Shown: in pieces, positions 24,342 through 33,970 of the stretch | How positions within the stretch are numbered: the stretch's first letter is position 1 | Layout of the letters: each line of letters starts with the position of its first letter | Assembly: GCF_000802155.2 (NCBI RefSeq) | Contig: NZ_JQGJ02000019.1 | Coordinates: 1-64,000 of the forward strand | Reading direction: 5' to 3' | Length of the DNA stretch: 64,000 bases | Source of the DNA: Pseudomonas frederiksbergensis | Lineage (GTDB): Bacteria; Pseudomonadota; Gammaproteobacteria; Pseudomonadales; Pseudomonadaceae | The notes under the pieces: model-generated | Seen by the model: only the letters and a program-made list of their open reading frames with translations | What the model was told of the DNA's origin: nothing | Databases searched by the model: none | Translations under genes and position numbers: made by a program

Positions 24342-25565
24342 ATGAAGTTTGTTGATGAAGTATCGATTCGAGTAAAGGCTGGCGACGGCGGCAATGGTTG
24401 CATGAGTTTCCGTCGGGAAAAGTTCATTGAAAACGGTGGTCCGAACGGTGGTGACGGGGGCGACGGCGGCTCGATCTACATGCTCGCCGATGAAAACCTC
24501 AACACCTTGGTGGATTACCGTTACACCCGGCACTTCGATGCCGAGCGTGGCTCCAACGGCGGCAGCACCGACTGCACCGGCAAGAAGGGTGAAGACCTGA
24601 TCCTGCGCGTGCCGGTCGGCACCACGGTGATCGATTCCGCCACTCAGGAAGTGATCGGCGACCTGACCAAGGCCGGCCAGCGTCTGCTGGTGGCCCATGG
24701 CGGTTGGCACGGCCTGGGTAACACCCGTTTCAAATCCAGCACCAACCGTGCGCCGCGCCAGACCACGCCAGGAAAGCCCGGCGAGCAGCGCGACCTGAAA
24801 CTGGAAATGAAGGTATTGGCCGATGTGGGCCTGTTGGGTCTGCCGAACGCCGGTAAAAGTACCTTCATTCGCTCGGTGTCGGCGGCCAAGCCGAAAGTGG
24901 CCGATTACCCGTTCACTACCCTGGTGCCGAACCTGGGCGTGGTCAGTGTCGATCGCTGGAAAAGCTTCGTGATCGCCGACATTCCGGGGCTGATCGAAGG
25001 TGCTTCCGAGGGTGCTGGCCTGGGGATTCGTTTCCTCAAGCACTTGTCCCGTACCCGCCTGTTGCTGCACCTCGTCGACATGGCCCCGCTGGATGAAACC
25101 AGTGCTGCCGATGCCGCCGAAGTCATCGTCAACGAACTGACCAAGTTCAGCCCGGCCCTGGCCGAGCGCGATCGTTGGCTGGTGTTGAACAAGTGCGACC
25201 AGATCCTCGAAGAAGAGCACGAGGAGCGGGTCAAGGAAATCGTTGATCGCCTGGAGTGGGAAGGTCCGGTCTACGTGATCTCGGCCATCGCCAAGGAAAA
25301 CACCGAGCGCCTCTGCCACGACATCATGCGGTACCTGGAAGATCGCGCCGACCGCCTGGCCAACGACCCGGCCTACAAGGAAGAGTTGGCCGAGCTCGAC
25401 CAGCGCATCGAAGACGAGGCTCGCGCCCAATTGCAGGCGCTGGACGACCAGCGTGCCCTGCGTCGCAGTGGCGTCAAGTCGGTCCATGACATCGGTGACG
25501 ACGATTGGGACGAAGAAGATGTGGATGATGAAGACGGTCCGGAAATCATCTACGTCCGCGACTGA
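24342..25565 (+). CDS. obg: Obg family GTPase (ObgE/CgtA)
   Basis: An essential GTPase that binds the 50S subunit and ppGpp and links ribosome assembly to the stress response. The product is 407 aa. The glycine-rich Obg fold spans residues 1-158 (KAGDGGNGCMSFRREKF, GGPNGGDGGDGG). In the G domain, G1 is GLPNAGKST, G3 is DIPGLIEGAS and G4 is NKCD. The C-terminus is acidic (DDDWDEEDVDDEDGPE). The start ATG at 24342 (MKFVDEVSIRVKAG) is the family start; the frame upstream is open but not coding. Confidence 0.97.
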   Translation: MKFVDEVSIRVKAGDGGNGCMSFRREKFIENGGPNGGDGGDGGSIYMLADENLNTLVDYRYTRHFDAERGSNGGSTDCTGKKGEDLILRVPVGTTVIDSATQEVIGDLTKAGQRLLVAHGGWHGLGNTRFKSSTNRAPRQTTPGKPGEQRDLKLEMKVLADVGLLGLPNAGKSTFIRSVSAAKPKVADYPFTTLVPNLGVVSVDRWKSFVIADIPGLIEGASEGAGLGIRFLKHLSRTRLLLHLVDMAPLDETSAADAAEVIVNELTKFSPALAERDRWLVLNKCDQILEEEHEERVKEIVDRLEWEGPVYVISAIAKENTERLCHDIMRYLEDRADRLANDPAYKEELAELDQRIEDEARAQLQALDDQRALRRSGVKSVHDIGDDDWDEEDVDDEDGPEIIYVRD

Positions 25566-25766
25566 TGCTCCTCGGTTGAAATCGGATCTGTGGGCGCGGG
25601 CTCGTTCCCACAGGTTCAAGTGTTTCAGCGCGGTGTTATCATCGCAGCCAGCCGGTTTCCAAGGCGCCGCTCGATCGAGCGGCGTTTTGGTATCTGTAAA
25701 ACGCAAATACGAATAATCCCATGGGCGGCGCTGGGTCGCGCCGTTCGCTGGCAAAGGTTGAAGATG

Positions 25767-26885
25767 ATGCGGAGCAAGGTGACGGGTGCGCAGCGCTGGG
25801 TCGTGAAGATCGGCAGTGCACTGCTGACAGCGGATGGCAAAGGCCTGGATCGCCAGGCAATGGCGGTGTGGGTCGAGCAGATGGTGGCCTTGCATGAGGC
25901 TGGCGTTGAGCTGGTATTGGTCTCTTCCGGGGCCGTGGCCGCCGGCATGAGCCGCCTGGGCTGGACGTCGCGACCCAGCGCGATGCATGAGCTGCAGGCT
26001 GCCGCCGCCATCGGCCAGATGGGCTTGGTGCAGGCTTGGGAATCGAGCTTCGCCGAGCATGGTCGCCATACCGCGCAGATCCTGCTGACCCATGACGACC
26101 TGTCCGACCGCAAGCGCTACCTCAATGCCCGCAGTACGTTGCGGGCGCTGGTGGAGCTGAAAGTCATCCCGGTGATCAATGAAAACGACACGGTGGTCAC
26201 CGACGAGATCCGTTTTGGCGACAACGACACGCTGGCTGCGTTGGTGGCGAACCTGGTGGAGGCGGACTTGCTGGTGATCCTCACCGACCGGGACGGCATG
26301 TTCGATGCCGACCCGCGCAACAATCCCGATGCCAAGCTGATCTACGAGGCCCGTGCCGACGACCCGGCGCTGGATGCTGTGGCGGGTGGCACCGGCGGTG
26401 CGCTGGGGCGTGGCGGCATGCAGACCAAGTTGCGCGCGGCGCGCCTGGCGGCTCGTTCCGGGGCGCATACGATCATCGTGGGCGGCCGGTTGGAGCGGGT
26501 GCTTGATCGCCTGAAGGCCGGCGAGCGTATCGGTACCTTGCTGTCACCTGAGCGCGGCATGCTGGCGGCGCGCAAGCAATGGCTGGCCGGGCACCTGCAG
26601 ACCCGTGGCACGTTGGTGCTGGATGCCGGGGCAGTGTCGGCCTTGTCGCAGGGTAACAAGAGCTTGCTGCCGGTGGGGGTGAAGCTGGTCCAGGGCAGTT
26701 TCCGTCGGGGTGAGATGGTGGTGTGCGTGGCGCCGGACGGTCGTGAGATCGCCCGTGGCCTGGCCAATTACAGTGCGCTGGAAGCACAGAAAATCATCGG
26801 TCAGTCGTCTGATGCGATTGTCGGTCTGTTGGGTTATATGGCGGAGCCTGAGCTGGTTCACCGTGACAACCTGATCCTCGTCTAA
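25767..26885 (+). CDS. proB: Glutamate 5-kinase
   Basis: First step of proline synthesis: ATP-dependent phosphorylation of glutamate to gamma-glutamyl phosphate. The 372-aa product has the amino-acid kinase domain (WVVKIGSALLT near the N-terminus, VSSGAVAAGM, NENDTVVTDEI, GTGGALGRGGMQTKL) and a C-terminal PUA domain (about residues 275-360). Two tandem ATGs occur at 25764 and 25767; I take the second (MRSKVTGAQRW), which gives the standard length. Proline feedback inhibition is known for the family. Confidence 0.96.
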   Translation: MRSKVTGAQRWVVKIGSALLTADGKGLDRQAMAVWVEQMVALHEAGVELVLVSSGAVAAGMSRLGWTSRPSAMHELQAAAAIGQMGLVQAWESSFAEHGRHTAQILLTHDDLSDRKRYLNARSTLRALVELKVIPVINENDTVVTDEIRFGDNDTLAALVANLVEADLLVILTDRDGMFDADPRNNPDAKLIYEARADDPALDAVAGGTGGALGRGGMQTKLRAARLAARSGAHTIIVGGRLERVLDRLKAGERIGTLLSPERGMLAARKQWLAGHLQTRGTLVLDAGAVSALSQGNKSLLPVGVKLVQGSFRRGEMVVCVAPDGREIARGLANYSALEAQKIIGQSSDAIVGLLGYMAEPELVHRDNLILV

Positions 26886-26894
26886 GGAAAAATC

Positions 26895-27359
26895 ATGGGT
26901 TTGGCAAAAGGATTGATCGGCTTGCTGTTGGCGATGCCATTGCTGGCTTCGGCCGAGGAAATTGGTCAGGTATCGACCGTTTTCAAATTTGTCGGGCCGA
27001 ATGACCGGATCGTCGTCGAGGCGTTCGATGATCCCAAGGTCGATGGCGTGACCTGTTACCTGTCGCGAGCCAAGACGGGTGGGGTGAAAGGTGGTCTCGG
27101 GCTGGCCGAGGATCGTGCCGAAGCATCCATCGCCTGTCGGCAGGTTGGACCGATCAGCTTCAAAGGCGAGCTCAAGGACGGCGAAGAGGTGTTCCGTGAG
27201 CGCACTTCGCTGGTGTTCAAGACCATGCAGGTGGTGCGTTTCCTCGACAAGAAGCGCAATACGCTGGTGTACCTGGTCTACAGTGATCGCGTGATCGAGG
27301 GCAGTCCGCAGAATGCGGTGACGGCGATTCCGATCTTGCCTTGGGCGCGGGCTCAATAA
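26895..27359 (+). CDS. creA: CreA family periplasmic protein
   Basis: The 154-aa product has a signal peptide (MGLAKGLIGLLLAMPLLASA) and the CreA-family core: EEIGQVSTVFKFVGPND, ITVEAFDDP-type segment VVEAFDDPKVDGVTCYLSRAK, a second Cys in ASIACRQVG, and LVYLVYSDRVIEGSP. The two Cys probably pair in the periplasm. It lies 9 nt after proB with its own TAAGGAAAA RBS, so the two are likely co-transcribed. Function unknown despite the name. Confidence 0.9.
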   Translation: MGLAKGLIGLLLAMPLLASAEEIGQVSTVFKFVGPNDRIVVEAFDDPKVDGVTCYLSRAKTGGVKGGLGLAEDRAEASIACRQVGPISFKGELKDGEEVFRERTSLVFKTMQVVRFLDKKRNTLVYLVYSDRVIEGSPQNAVTAIPILPWARAQ

Positions 27360-27366
27360 CCTACGC

Positions 27367-27410
27367 AAAAAAACTGTGGAAGCGAGCAGGCTTGCTCCCG
27401 CAGTTTTTTT
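27367..27410. terminator. REP-like hairpin acting as terminator for proB-creA
   Basis: A run of A, ACTGTGGAAGCGAGC, then GCTTGCTCCCGCAGT and a run of T form a long hairpin flanked by A/T runs, just past the creA stop. It combines the REP motif with terminator geometry in both directions. Confidence 0.7.
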
Positions 27411-27437
27411 GCGATGTGCGGACAAAACGCAGGCAAT

Positions 27438-27465
27438 AAAAAACCGACCCTGAGGTCGGTTTTTT
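27438..27465 (-). terminator. Intrinsic terminator of rpsT
   Basis: AAAAAACCGACC / GGTCGGTTTTTT, a perfect 12-bp stem (27438-27449 and 27454-27465), 14 bp past the rpsT stop codon on the minus strand; symmetric, so able to work both ways. Confidence 0.9.
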
Positions 27466-27479
27466 AACGAGCGCGTCGC

Positions 27480-27758
27480 TTAGGCAGCAGCGGCAACGTT
27501 CAAGGCCTTTACGTGGCCATTCAGGCGGCTCTTATGGCGAGCAGCCTTGTTCTTGTGGATGATGCCTTTATCGGCCATACGGTCGATAACTGGCACAGCC
27601 AGAACGTAAGCAGCTTGTGCTTTTTCAGCGTCTTTTGCGTCGATGGCCTTGACTACGTTTTTGATGTAGGTACGGACCATGGAACGCAGGCTGGCGTTGT
27701 GGCTGCGACGCTTCTCAGCCTGTTTTGCACGTTTTTTGGCGGAAGGTGAGTTGGCCAC
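27480..27758 (-). CDS. rpsT: 30S ribosomal protein S20 (bS20)
   Basis: A small-subunit 16S rRNA-binding protein. The 92-aa product is Lys/Arg-rich and starts MANSPSAKKRAKQAEKRRSH, with the family pattern NASLRSMVRTYIKNVVKAI and a C-terminal KNKAARHKSRLNGHV. It stands alone between creA and the divergent murJ, as in many gamma-proteobacteria. Confidence 0.98.
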   Translation of the reverse strand: MANSPSAKKRAKQAEKRRSHNASLRSMVRTYIKNVVKAIDAKDAEKAQAAYVLAVPVIDRMADKGIIHKNKAARHKSRLNGHVKALNVAAAA

Positions 27759-27811
27759 CGTCGAGCTCCTCGAAAGACTTTTTAGGAAATAGCAAACAAA
27801 ATAGGCCGCGA

Positions 27812-27840
27812 ATCATGCCGATGAGTTGAGGTCTTGTCAA
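27812..27840 (-). promoter_or_regulatory. Probable sigma-70 promoter of rpsT
   Basis: On the minus strand a perfect -35 TTGACA (27835-27840) is followed after 17 bp by CATGAT (27812-27817), a 4-of-6 match to the -10 consensus, about 55 bp before the rpsT start. Confidence 0.55.
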
Positions 27841-28012
27841 GGGCGGGTGACACGTTCCGCTGAATGGCAGGTGCGGCGCACCGAATGATTTCTTTCCGGC
27901 GTGCGACCTGTAAACTCGCGGGCTTTGGCGCTGTGCTGTTTAGCGGCGCGGAGTATCGCATAAGTGGGCGCATTGTTCGCCTGCTGTTTATCGACAGGCA
28001 AAAACTCTTTTC

Positions 28013-29551
28013 ATGAACCTGCTCAAATCGTTGGCTGCCGTCAGCTCTATCACGATGCTTTCCCGCATCCTGGGTTTCGTTCGCGATACGCTGATTGCCC
28101 GGATCTTCGGTGCCGGAATGGCCACCGACGCCTTCTTTATCGCGTTCAAGTTGCCCAACCTGCTTCGGCGAATCTTTGCCGAAGGGGCCTTTTCCCAGGC
28201 CTTCGTACCGATCCTGGCGGAATATAAAAGCCAGAAGGGCGACGAAGCGACCCGCACATTCATCGCCTACGTGACGGGTTTGCTGACCCTGGTGCTGGCG
28301 CTGGTCACGGCCGCCGGCATGCTTGCCGCACCTTGGGTGATCTGGGCCACCGCGCCAGGCTTTACCGATACGCCGGAAAAATTCCAGCTCACCTCCGATC
28401 TGTTGCGGGTGACCTTTCCTTATATATTGCTGATCTCCCTGTCGTCGCTGGCCGGGGCGATCCTCAACACCTGGAACCGGTTCTCCGTGCCGGCCTTCGT
28501 GCCGACGCTGCTCAATGTCAGCATGATCGTGTTTGCGTTGTTCCTGACGCCGTACTTCGATCCGCCGGTAATGGCCCTGGGTTGGGCGGTATTGGTGGGT
28601 GGCCTGGCGCAGTTGCTGTATCAACTGCCGCACCTCAAGAAGATCGGCATGCTGGTGCTGCCGCGGCTGAACTTGCGCGACAGCGGCGTCTGGCGGGTCA
28701 TGAAACAGATGTTGCCAGCCATTCTCGGCGTTTCGGTGAGCCAGATTTCCCTGATCATCAACACCATATTTGCCTCGTTCCTGGTGGCCGGTTCGGTGTC
28801 ATGGATGTATTACGCCGACCGCTTGATGGAATTGCCATCCGGCGTACTGGGCGTGGCGCTGGGCACGATCCTGCTGCCGACCCTGGCCAAGACCTACGCC
28901 AGCCAGGATCGCCATGAGTATTCGCGGATCCTCGACTGGGGGCTGCGCCTGTGCTTCGTGCTGGTCCTGCCTTGTGCCTTGGCGCTGGGGATTCTCGCCG
29001 AGCCGCTGACGGTTTCGCTGTTCCAATACGGTCAGTTCAATGCCTTTGACGCATTGATGACCCAGCGAGCGTTGATCGCCTATTCGGTGGGACTGCTCGG
29101 AATCATCGTGATCAAGGTCCTGGCGCCGGGTTTCTACGCCCAGCAGAACATTCGCACGCCGGTGAAGATCGCGGTCTTCACCCTGGTAATGACGCAACTG
29201 TTCAACCTGCTGCTTATCGGCCCCCTGGCCCACGCCGGCCTGGCCCTGGCGATCAGCGCGGGTGCCTGCCTCAACGCCGGCCTGCTGTTCTATCAGCTGC
29301 GCAAGCAGAAGATGTATCAACCACTGCCGGGCTGGGGCAAGTTCGGCTTCAAGCTGCTGGTCGCCGTGGCGGTGATGTCGGCGGTGTTGCTGGCGGGGAT
29401 GCATTTCATGCCGGCTTGGGGCGAAGGGCAGATGCTTGAGCGTTTCCTGCGCCTGGGCGTGCTGGTCGTGGCGGGCGTGGTGGCATATTTCGGCATGCTG
29501 CTGCTGATGGGATTCCGTTTGCGCGACTTCAACCGCAAGGCCTTGAGCTGA
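28013..29551 (+). CDS. murJ: Lipid II flippase MurJ (MviN)
   Basis: An essential inner-membrane flippase that moves lipid II to the periplasmic face for peptidoglycan synthesis. The 512-aa product has about 14 hydrophobic segments and the family N-terminus SLAAVSSITMLSRILGFVRD followed by FGAGMATDAFFIAFKLPNLLRR. Basic residues (Arg24, Arg52-region LLRR) thought to line the cavity are present. It is divergent from rpsT and followed by ribF 130 nt downstream, the usual order. Confidence 0.96.
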   Translation: MNLLKSLAAVSSITMLSRILGFVRDTLIARIFGAGMATDAFFIAFKLPNLLRRIFAEGAFSQAFVPILAEYKSQKGDEATRTFIAYVTGLLTLVLALVTAAGMLAAPWVIWATAPGFTDTPEKFQLTSDLLRVTFPYILLISLSSLAGAILNTWNRFSVPAFVPTLLNVSMIVFALFLTPYFDPPVMALGWAVLVGGLAQLLYQLPHLKKIGMLVLPRLNLRDSGVWRVMKQMLPAILGVSVSQISLIINTIFASFLVAGSVSWMYYADRLMELPSGVLGVALGTILLPTLAKTYASQDRHEYSRILDWGLRLCFVLVLPCALALGILAEPLTVSLFQYGQFNAFDALMTQRALIAYSVGLLGIIVIKVLAPGFYAQQNIRTPVKIAVFTLVMTQLFNLLLIGPLAHAGLALAISAGACLNAGLLFYQLRKQKMYQPLPGWGKFGFKLLVAVAVMSAVLLAGMHFMPAWGEGQMLERFLRLGVLVVAGVVAYFGMLLLMGFRLRDFNRKALS

Positions 29552-29681
29552 GCGCGCGCTCATCCATGATCACAGGCCCGACGGCGGTTTTGTCGGTTCG
29601 ATCACTTTGGGTTACGGTGTTGCCTGTCACCGACCGCCGGGTGTGGTTATAATCGGCCACTTTATGAGCAAGAAGCGCGTT

Positions 29682-30620
29682 ATGCAGCTGGTTCGAGGCC
29701 TCCACAACCTGCGTCCCCGACATCGGGGCTGTGTCGCCACTATTGGCAACTTCGACGGTGTCCACCGTGGCCACCAGGCTATCCTGGCGCGGCTGCGCGA
29801 GCGTGCGCTGGAGTTGGGCCTGCCCAGCTGCGTGGTGATCTTCGAGCCGCAGCCACGGGAATTTTTCGCCCCGGACACCGCCCCGGCCCGTCTGGCCCGG
29901 TTACGCGACAAACTGCAACTGCTGGCCGCCGAAGGCGTCGATCGGGTCCTTTGCCTGGCTTTCAACCAGCGCCTGAGCCAGCTCAGTGCCGCCGAGTTCG
30001 TCGACACAATCCTGGTGGATGGTCTCGACGTGAAGCATCTGGAAGTTGGCGACGATTTCCGTTTCGGTTGCGACCGGGCCGGGGATTTTGACTATTTGCA
30101 ACAGGCCGGCATCGCCCAGGGGTTTACCGTCGAAGCGGCGCAGACCGTCGAAATGGATGGTTTGCGCGTTAGCAGCACCCAGGTCCGCAATGCCTTGGCG
30201 GCGGCCGACTTCGAATTGGCCGAGCGCTTGCTCGGCCGCCCGTACCGGATTGCCGGGCGGATCCTGCACGGGCAGAAGCTGGCGCGCCAACTGGGTACGC
30301 CAACGGCCAACGTGCAGCTCAAGCGACGTCGCGTGCCGCTGACCGGGGTATTCCTGGTGAGTGTCGACATCGACGGCAAGACCTGGCCCGGCGTCGCCAA
30401 TATCGGCGTACGCCCCACGGTGCAGGGAGATGGCAAGGCCCATCTCGAAGTACACATTCTGGATTTTGCCGGCGATCTGTATGACCGGCGTTTGACGGTG
30501 GTTTTCCACCAGAAGCTGCGTGAAGAGCAGCGTTTTGCCTCTCTGGAGGCGCTCAAGACGGCGATCCATGCAGATATCGCCGCCGCCCGTGCCCTTGTCG
30601 CAACCAGCGCCAATCGCTAA
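29682..30620 (+). CDS. ribF: Bifunctional riboflavin kinase / FAD synthetase
   Basis: Makes FMN and FAD from riboflavin. The product is 312 aa. The N-terminal FAD synthetase nucleotidyl-transferase domain has GNFDGVHRGHQ (about 22-32), VGDDFRFG and VSSTQVRNAL. The C-terminal riboflavin kinase domain has GTPTANVQL and GVANIGVRPT. The start is at 29682 (MQLVRGLHNLRPRHRGC), the usual family start; an ATG 6 codons upstream (29664) is also in frame. It is followed by ileS after 13 nt, forming ribF-ileS-lspA-fkpB. Confidence 0.96.
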   Translation: MQLVRGLHNLRPRHRGCVATIGNFDGVHRGHQAILARLRERALELGLPSCVVIFEPQPREFFAPDTAPARLARLRDKLQLLAAEGVDRVLCLAFNQRLSQLSAAEFVDTILVDGLDVKHLEVGDDFRFGCDRAGDFDYLQQAGIAQGFTVEAAQTVEMDGLRVSSTQVRNALAAADFELAERLLGRPYRIAGRILHGQKLARQLGTPTANVQLKRRRVPLTGVFLVSVDIDGKTWPGVANIGVRPTVQGDGKAHLEVHILDFAGDLYDRRLTVVFHQKLREEQRFASLEALKTAIHADIAAARALVATSANR

Positions 30621-30633
30621 TGAAGAGCCTTAA

Positions 30634-33465
30634 ATGACCGACTATAAAGCCACGCTAAACCTTCCGGACACCGCCTTCCCAATGAAGGCCGGCCTGCCTC
30701 AGCGCGAACCACAGATTCTGCAGCGTTGGGACAGCATTGGCCTGTACGGAAAGTTGCGCGAAATTGGCAAGGATCGTCCGAAGTTCGTCCTGCACGACGG
30801 CCCTCCGTATGCCAACGGCACCATCCACATCGGTCACGCGCTGAACAAGATTCTCAAGGACATGATCATCCGCTCCAAGACCCTGTCGGGCTTTGACGCG
30901 CCGTATGTCCCGGGCTGGGATTGCCACGGCCTGCCGATCGAGCACAAGGTCGAAGTGACCCACGGCAAGAACCTGGGCGCCGACAAGACCCGCGAGCTGT
31001 GCCGTGCCTACGCCACCGAGCAGATCGAAGGGCAGAAGTCTGAATTCATCCGCCTCGGCGTGCTGGGCGACTTCGCCAACCCGTACAAGACCATGGACTT
31101 CAAGAACGAAGCCGGCGAAATCCGTGCCTTGGCGAAAATCGTCGAGGGCGGCTTCGTGTTCAAGGGCCTCAAGCCGGTGAACTGGTGCTTCGATTGCGGT
31201 TCGGCCCTGGCCGAGGCGGAAGTCGAGTACGAGAACAAAAAGTCCTCGACCATCGACGTCGCGTTCCCGATCGCCGATGAAGACAAGCTCGCCGCGGCGT
31301 TCGGCCTGGGCAAGCTCGCCAAGCCCGCCTCGATCGTGATCTGGACCACCACGCCGTGGACCATTCCGGCCAACCAGGCGCTGAACGTCCACCCGGAATT
31401 CAACTACGCCTTGGTTGACGTCGGCGACAAGCTGCTGGTGCTGGCCGAAGAGCTGGTCGAATCCTGTCTGGTCCGCTACAACCTCCAAGGTTCGGTGATC
31501 GCCACCGCCCCGGGCTCGGCGCTGGAACTGATCAATTTCCGCCATCCGTTCTATGACCGTCTGTCGCCGGTGTACCTGGCCGACTACGTAGAACTGGGTG
31601 CGGGCACCGGCGTGGTTCACTCCGCACCGGCCTATGGCGTCGACGACTTCGTGACCTGCAAGAAATACGGCATGGTCAACGACGACATCCTCAACCCGGT
31701 GCAGAGCAATGGCGTGTACGTGCCGTCGCTGGAGTTCTTTGGCGGCCAGTTCATCTGGAAAGCCAACCCGGCCATCGTCGACAAGCTGACCGAAGTCGGC
31801 GCGCTGCTGCACACCACCGTCATCGAACACAGCTACATGCACTGCTGGCGCCACAAGACCCCGCTGATCTACCGCGCCACCGCGCAGTGGTTCATCGGCA
31901 TGGACAAGCAGCCCTCCAGCGGCGACACCTTGCGCCAGCGCTCCCTCAAGGCCATCGAAGAGACCCAGTTCGTGCCGGCCTGGGGCCAGGCGCGCCTGCA
32001 CTCGATGATCGCCAACCGTCCGGACTGGTGCATCTCCCGCCAGCGCAACTGGGGCGTGCCGATCCCGTTCTTCCTGAACAAGGAAAGCGGCGAGTTGCAC
32101 CCGCGCACCGTTGAACTGATGGAAGTCGTGGCCAAGCGCGTCGAAGCCGAAGGCATCGAAGCCTGGTTCAAGCTCGACGCCGCCGAGCTGCTGGGCGACG
32201 AAGCGCCGCTGTACGACAAGATCAGCGACACCCTGGACGTCTGGTTCGACTCCGGCACCACCCACTGGCACGTGCTGCGCGGTTCGCACCCGATGGGCCA
32301 CGAGAGCGGCCCACGCGCCGACCTGTACCTGGAAGGTTCGGACCAGCACCGTGGCTGGTTCCACTCGTCCTTGCTGACCGGTTGCGCCATCGACAACCAC
32401 GCGCCGTACCGCGAGCTGCTGACCCACGGCTTCACCGTCGACGAGTCCGGCCGCAAGATGTCCAAGTCCCTGGGCAACGTGATCGCGCCGCAGAAAGTCA
32501 ACGACACCCTGGGCGCCGACATCATGCGCCTGTGGGTGGCGTCCACCGACTATTCCGGCGAGATGGCCGTTTCCGAGCAGATCCTGCAGCGCAGCGCGGA
32601 CGCTTACCGTCGCATCCGTAACACCGCGCGCTTCCTGCTCTCGAACCTGACCGGCTTCAACCCGGCCACCGACCTATTGCCGGCCGAAGACATGCTCGCC
32701 CTGGACCGCTGGGCCGTGGATCGTACTTTGCTGCTGCAACGCGAGTTGCAGGAGCACTACGGCGAATACCGCTTCTGGAACGTCTACTCCAAGATCCACA
32801 ACTTCTGCGTGCAGGAACTCGGTGGTTTCTACCTCGACATCATCAAGGATCGCCAGTACACCACCGGCGCCAACAGCAAGGCGCGCCGTTCGTGCCAGAC
32901 CGCGCTGTTCCACATCAGCGAAGCGCTGGTGCGCTGGATCGCCCCGATCCTGGCGTTCACCGCCGATGAGCTGTGGGAATACCTGCCGGGCGAGCGCAAC
33001 GAGTCGGTGATGCTCAATACCTGGTACGAAGGCCTGACGGAACTGCCGCAAGGCTTCGAGCTGGACCGTGCGTATTGGGATCGCGTAATGGCGGTCAAGG
33101 CGGCGGTCAACAAGGAAATGGAGATCCAGCGGGCGGCCAAGGCCGTCGGCGGAAACCTGCAGGCCGAAGTGACCCTTTATGCCGAAGACGCCTTGAGCGC
33201 CGACCTGGCGAAGCTGGGCAACGAGCTGCGTTTCGTGCTGATCACCTCCACCGCCAGCGTTGCACCTTTCGTGCAGGCGCCGACCGATGCGGTGACCACT
33301 GAAGTCAGCGGCTTGAAGTTGAAGATCGTCAAGTCGAACCACACCAAGTGCGCCCGTTGCTGGCATTGCCGCGAAGACGTCGGCGTGAATCCGGAGCACC
33401 CGGAAATCTGCGGTCGTTGCGTCGACAACATCAGCGGCAGCGGCGAGGTTCGCCACTATGCCTAA
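30634..33465 (+). CDS. ileS: Isoleucyl-tRNA synthetase
   Basis: A class I aminoacyl-tRNA synthetase that charges tRNA-Ile and edits Val-tRNA-Ile. The product is 943 aa, the usual bacterial length. The HIGH motif is in GTIHIGHALNK (about residues 65-75), the editing domain (CP1) spans about 180-410, and KMSKS lies in GRKMSKSLGN near residue 607. The C-terminal zinc finger pairs are CARCWHC and CGRC. The short frame overlap with lspA (8 nt) indicates translational coupling. Confidence 0.98.
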   Translation: MTDYKATLNLPDTAFPMKAGLPQREPQILQRWDSIGLYGKLREIGKDRPKFVLHDGPPYANGTIHIGHALNKILKDMIIRSKTLSGFDAPYVPGWDCHGLPIEHKVEVTHGKNLGADKTRELCRAYATEQIEGQKSEFIRLGVLGDFANPYKTMDFKNEAGEIRALAKIVEGGFVFKGLKPVNWCFDCGSALAEAEVEYENKKSSTIDVAFPIADEDKLAAAFGLGKLAKPASIVIWTTTPWTIPANQALNVHPEFNYALVDVGDKLLVLAEELVESCLVRYNLQGSVIATAPGSALELINFRHPFYDRLSPVYLADYVELGAGTGVVHSAPAYGVDDFVTCKKYGMVNDDILNPVQSNGVYVPSLEFFGGQFIWKANPAIVDKLTEVGALLHTTVIEHSYMHCWRHKTPLIYRATAQWFIGMDKQPSSGDTLRQRSLKAIEETQFVPAWGQARLHSMIANRPDWCISRQRNWGVPIPFFLNKESGELHPRTVELMEVVAKRVEAEGIEAWFKLDAAELLGDEAPLYDKISDTLDVWFDSGTTHWHVLRGSHPMGHESGPRADLYLEGSDQHRGWFHSSLLTGCAIDNHAPYRELLTHGFTVDESGRKMSKSLGNVIAPQKVNDTLGADIMRLWVASTDYSGEMAVSEQILQRSADAYRRIRNTARFLLSNLTGFNPATDLLPAEDMLALDRWAVDRTLLLQRELQEHYGEYRFWNVYSKIHNFCVQELGGFYLDIIKDRQYTTGANSKARRSCQTALFHISEALVRWIAPILAFTADELWEYLPGERNESVMLNTWYEGLTELPQGFELDRAYWDRVMAVKAAVNKEMEIQRAAKAVGGNLQAEVTLYAEDALSADLAKLGNELRFVLITSTASVAPFVQAPTDAVTTEVSGLKLKIVKSNHTKCARCWHCREDVGVNPEHPEICGRCVDNISGSGEVRHYA

Positions 33466-33970
33466 TGCAGCGGGCCGTTTCGGTCGGTTGGGCTGGCTCT
33501 GGTTGAGCTTGCTGGTTCTGGTCATCGACCAGGCCAGCAAGTACTACTTCGAGAACGCGTTGACGATGTACCAGCAGATCGTGGTCATTCCCGACTACTT
33601 CAGCTGGACGCTGGCCTACAACACCGGCGCGGCGTTCAGTTTCCTGGCCGACAGTTCGGGCTGGCAGCGTTGGCTGTTCGCCCTGATCGCCATTGTGGTC
33701 AGCGCCGTGCTGGTGGTCTGGCTCAAGCGCCTGGGGCGTGACGAAACCTGGCTTGCCGTGGCGCTGGCCTTGGTCCTGGGTGGTGCGCTGGGCAATCTCT
33801 ATGACCGGGTTGCCTTGGGGCACGTGATCGATTTCATTCTGGTGCATTGGCAGAACCGCTGGTATTTCCCGGCGTTCAACTTTGCCGACAGCGCCATCAG
33901 CGTGGGCGCCGTGATGCTCGCGTTGGATATGTTCAAGAGCAAGAAAACCGGAGAAGCCGTCCATGACTGA
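33458..33970 (+). CDS. lspA: Lipoprotein signal peptidase (signal peptidase II)
   Basis: A membrane aspartyl protease that cleaves prolipoproteins at the lipobox after lipid addition. The 170-aa product has four transmembrane segments. The catalytic Asp motifs are GNLYDRV (Asp about 123) and FNFADSAI (Asp about 145), and the conserved NTGAAFSF segment is near residue 53. It overlaps ileS by 8 nt and fkpB by 8 nt. BamD and the other lipoproteins in this window are expected substrates. Confidence 0.97.
   Translation: MPNAAGRFGRLGWLWLSLLVLVIDQASKYYFENALTMYQQIVVIPDYFSWTLAYNTGAAFSFLADSSGWQRWLFALIAIVVSAVLVVWLKRLGRDETWLAVALALVLGGALGNLYDRVALGHVIDFILVHWQNRWYFPAFNFADSAISVGAVMLALDMFKSKKTGEAVHD

Noticed and set aside
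24294..26468. 724-codon open frame on the minus strand across obg and proB
   Set aside because: Antisense shadow covering two well-supported genes and their gap; composition is low-complexity Gln/His/Gly.
29552..29681. FMN riboswitch before ribF
   Set aside because: The 130-bp gap lacks the conserved RFN elements; only an ordinary leader is visible.
30655..32427. 590-codon open frame on the minus strand within ileS
   Set aside because: Antisense shadow of ileS codon use; no recognisable protein.
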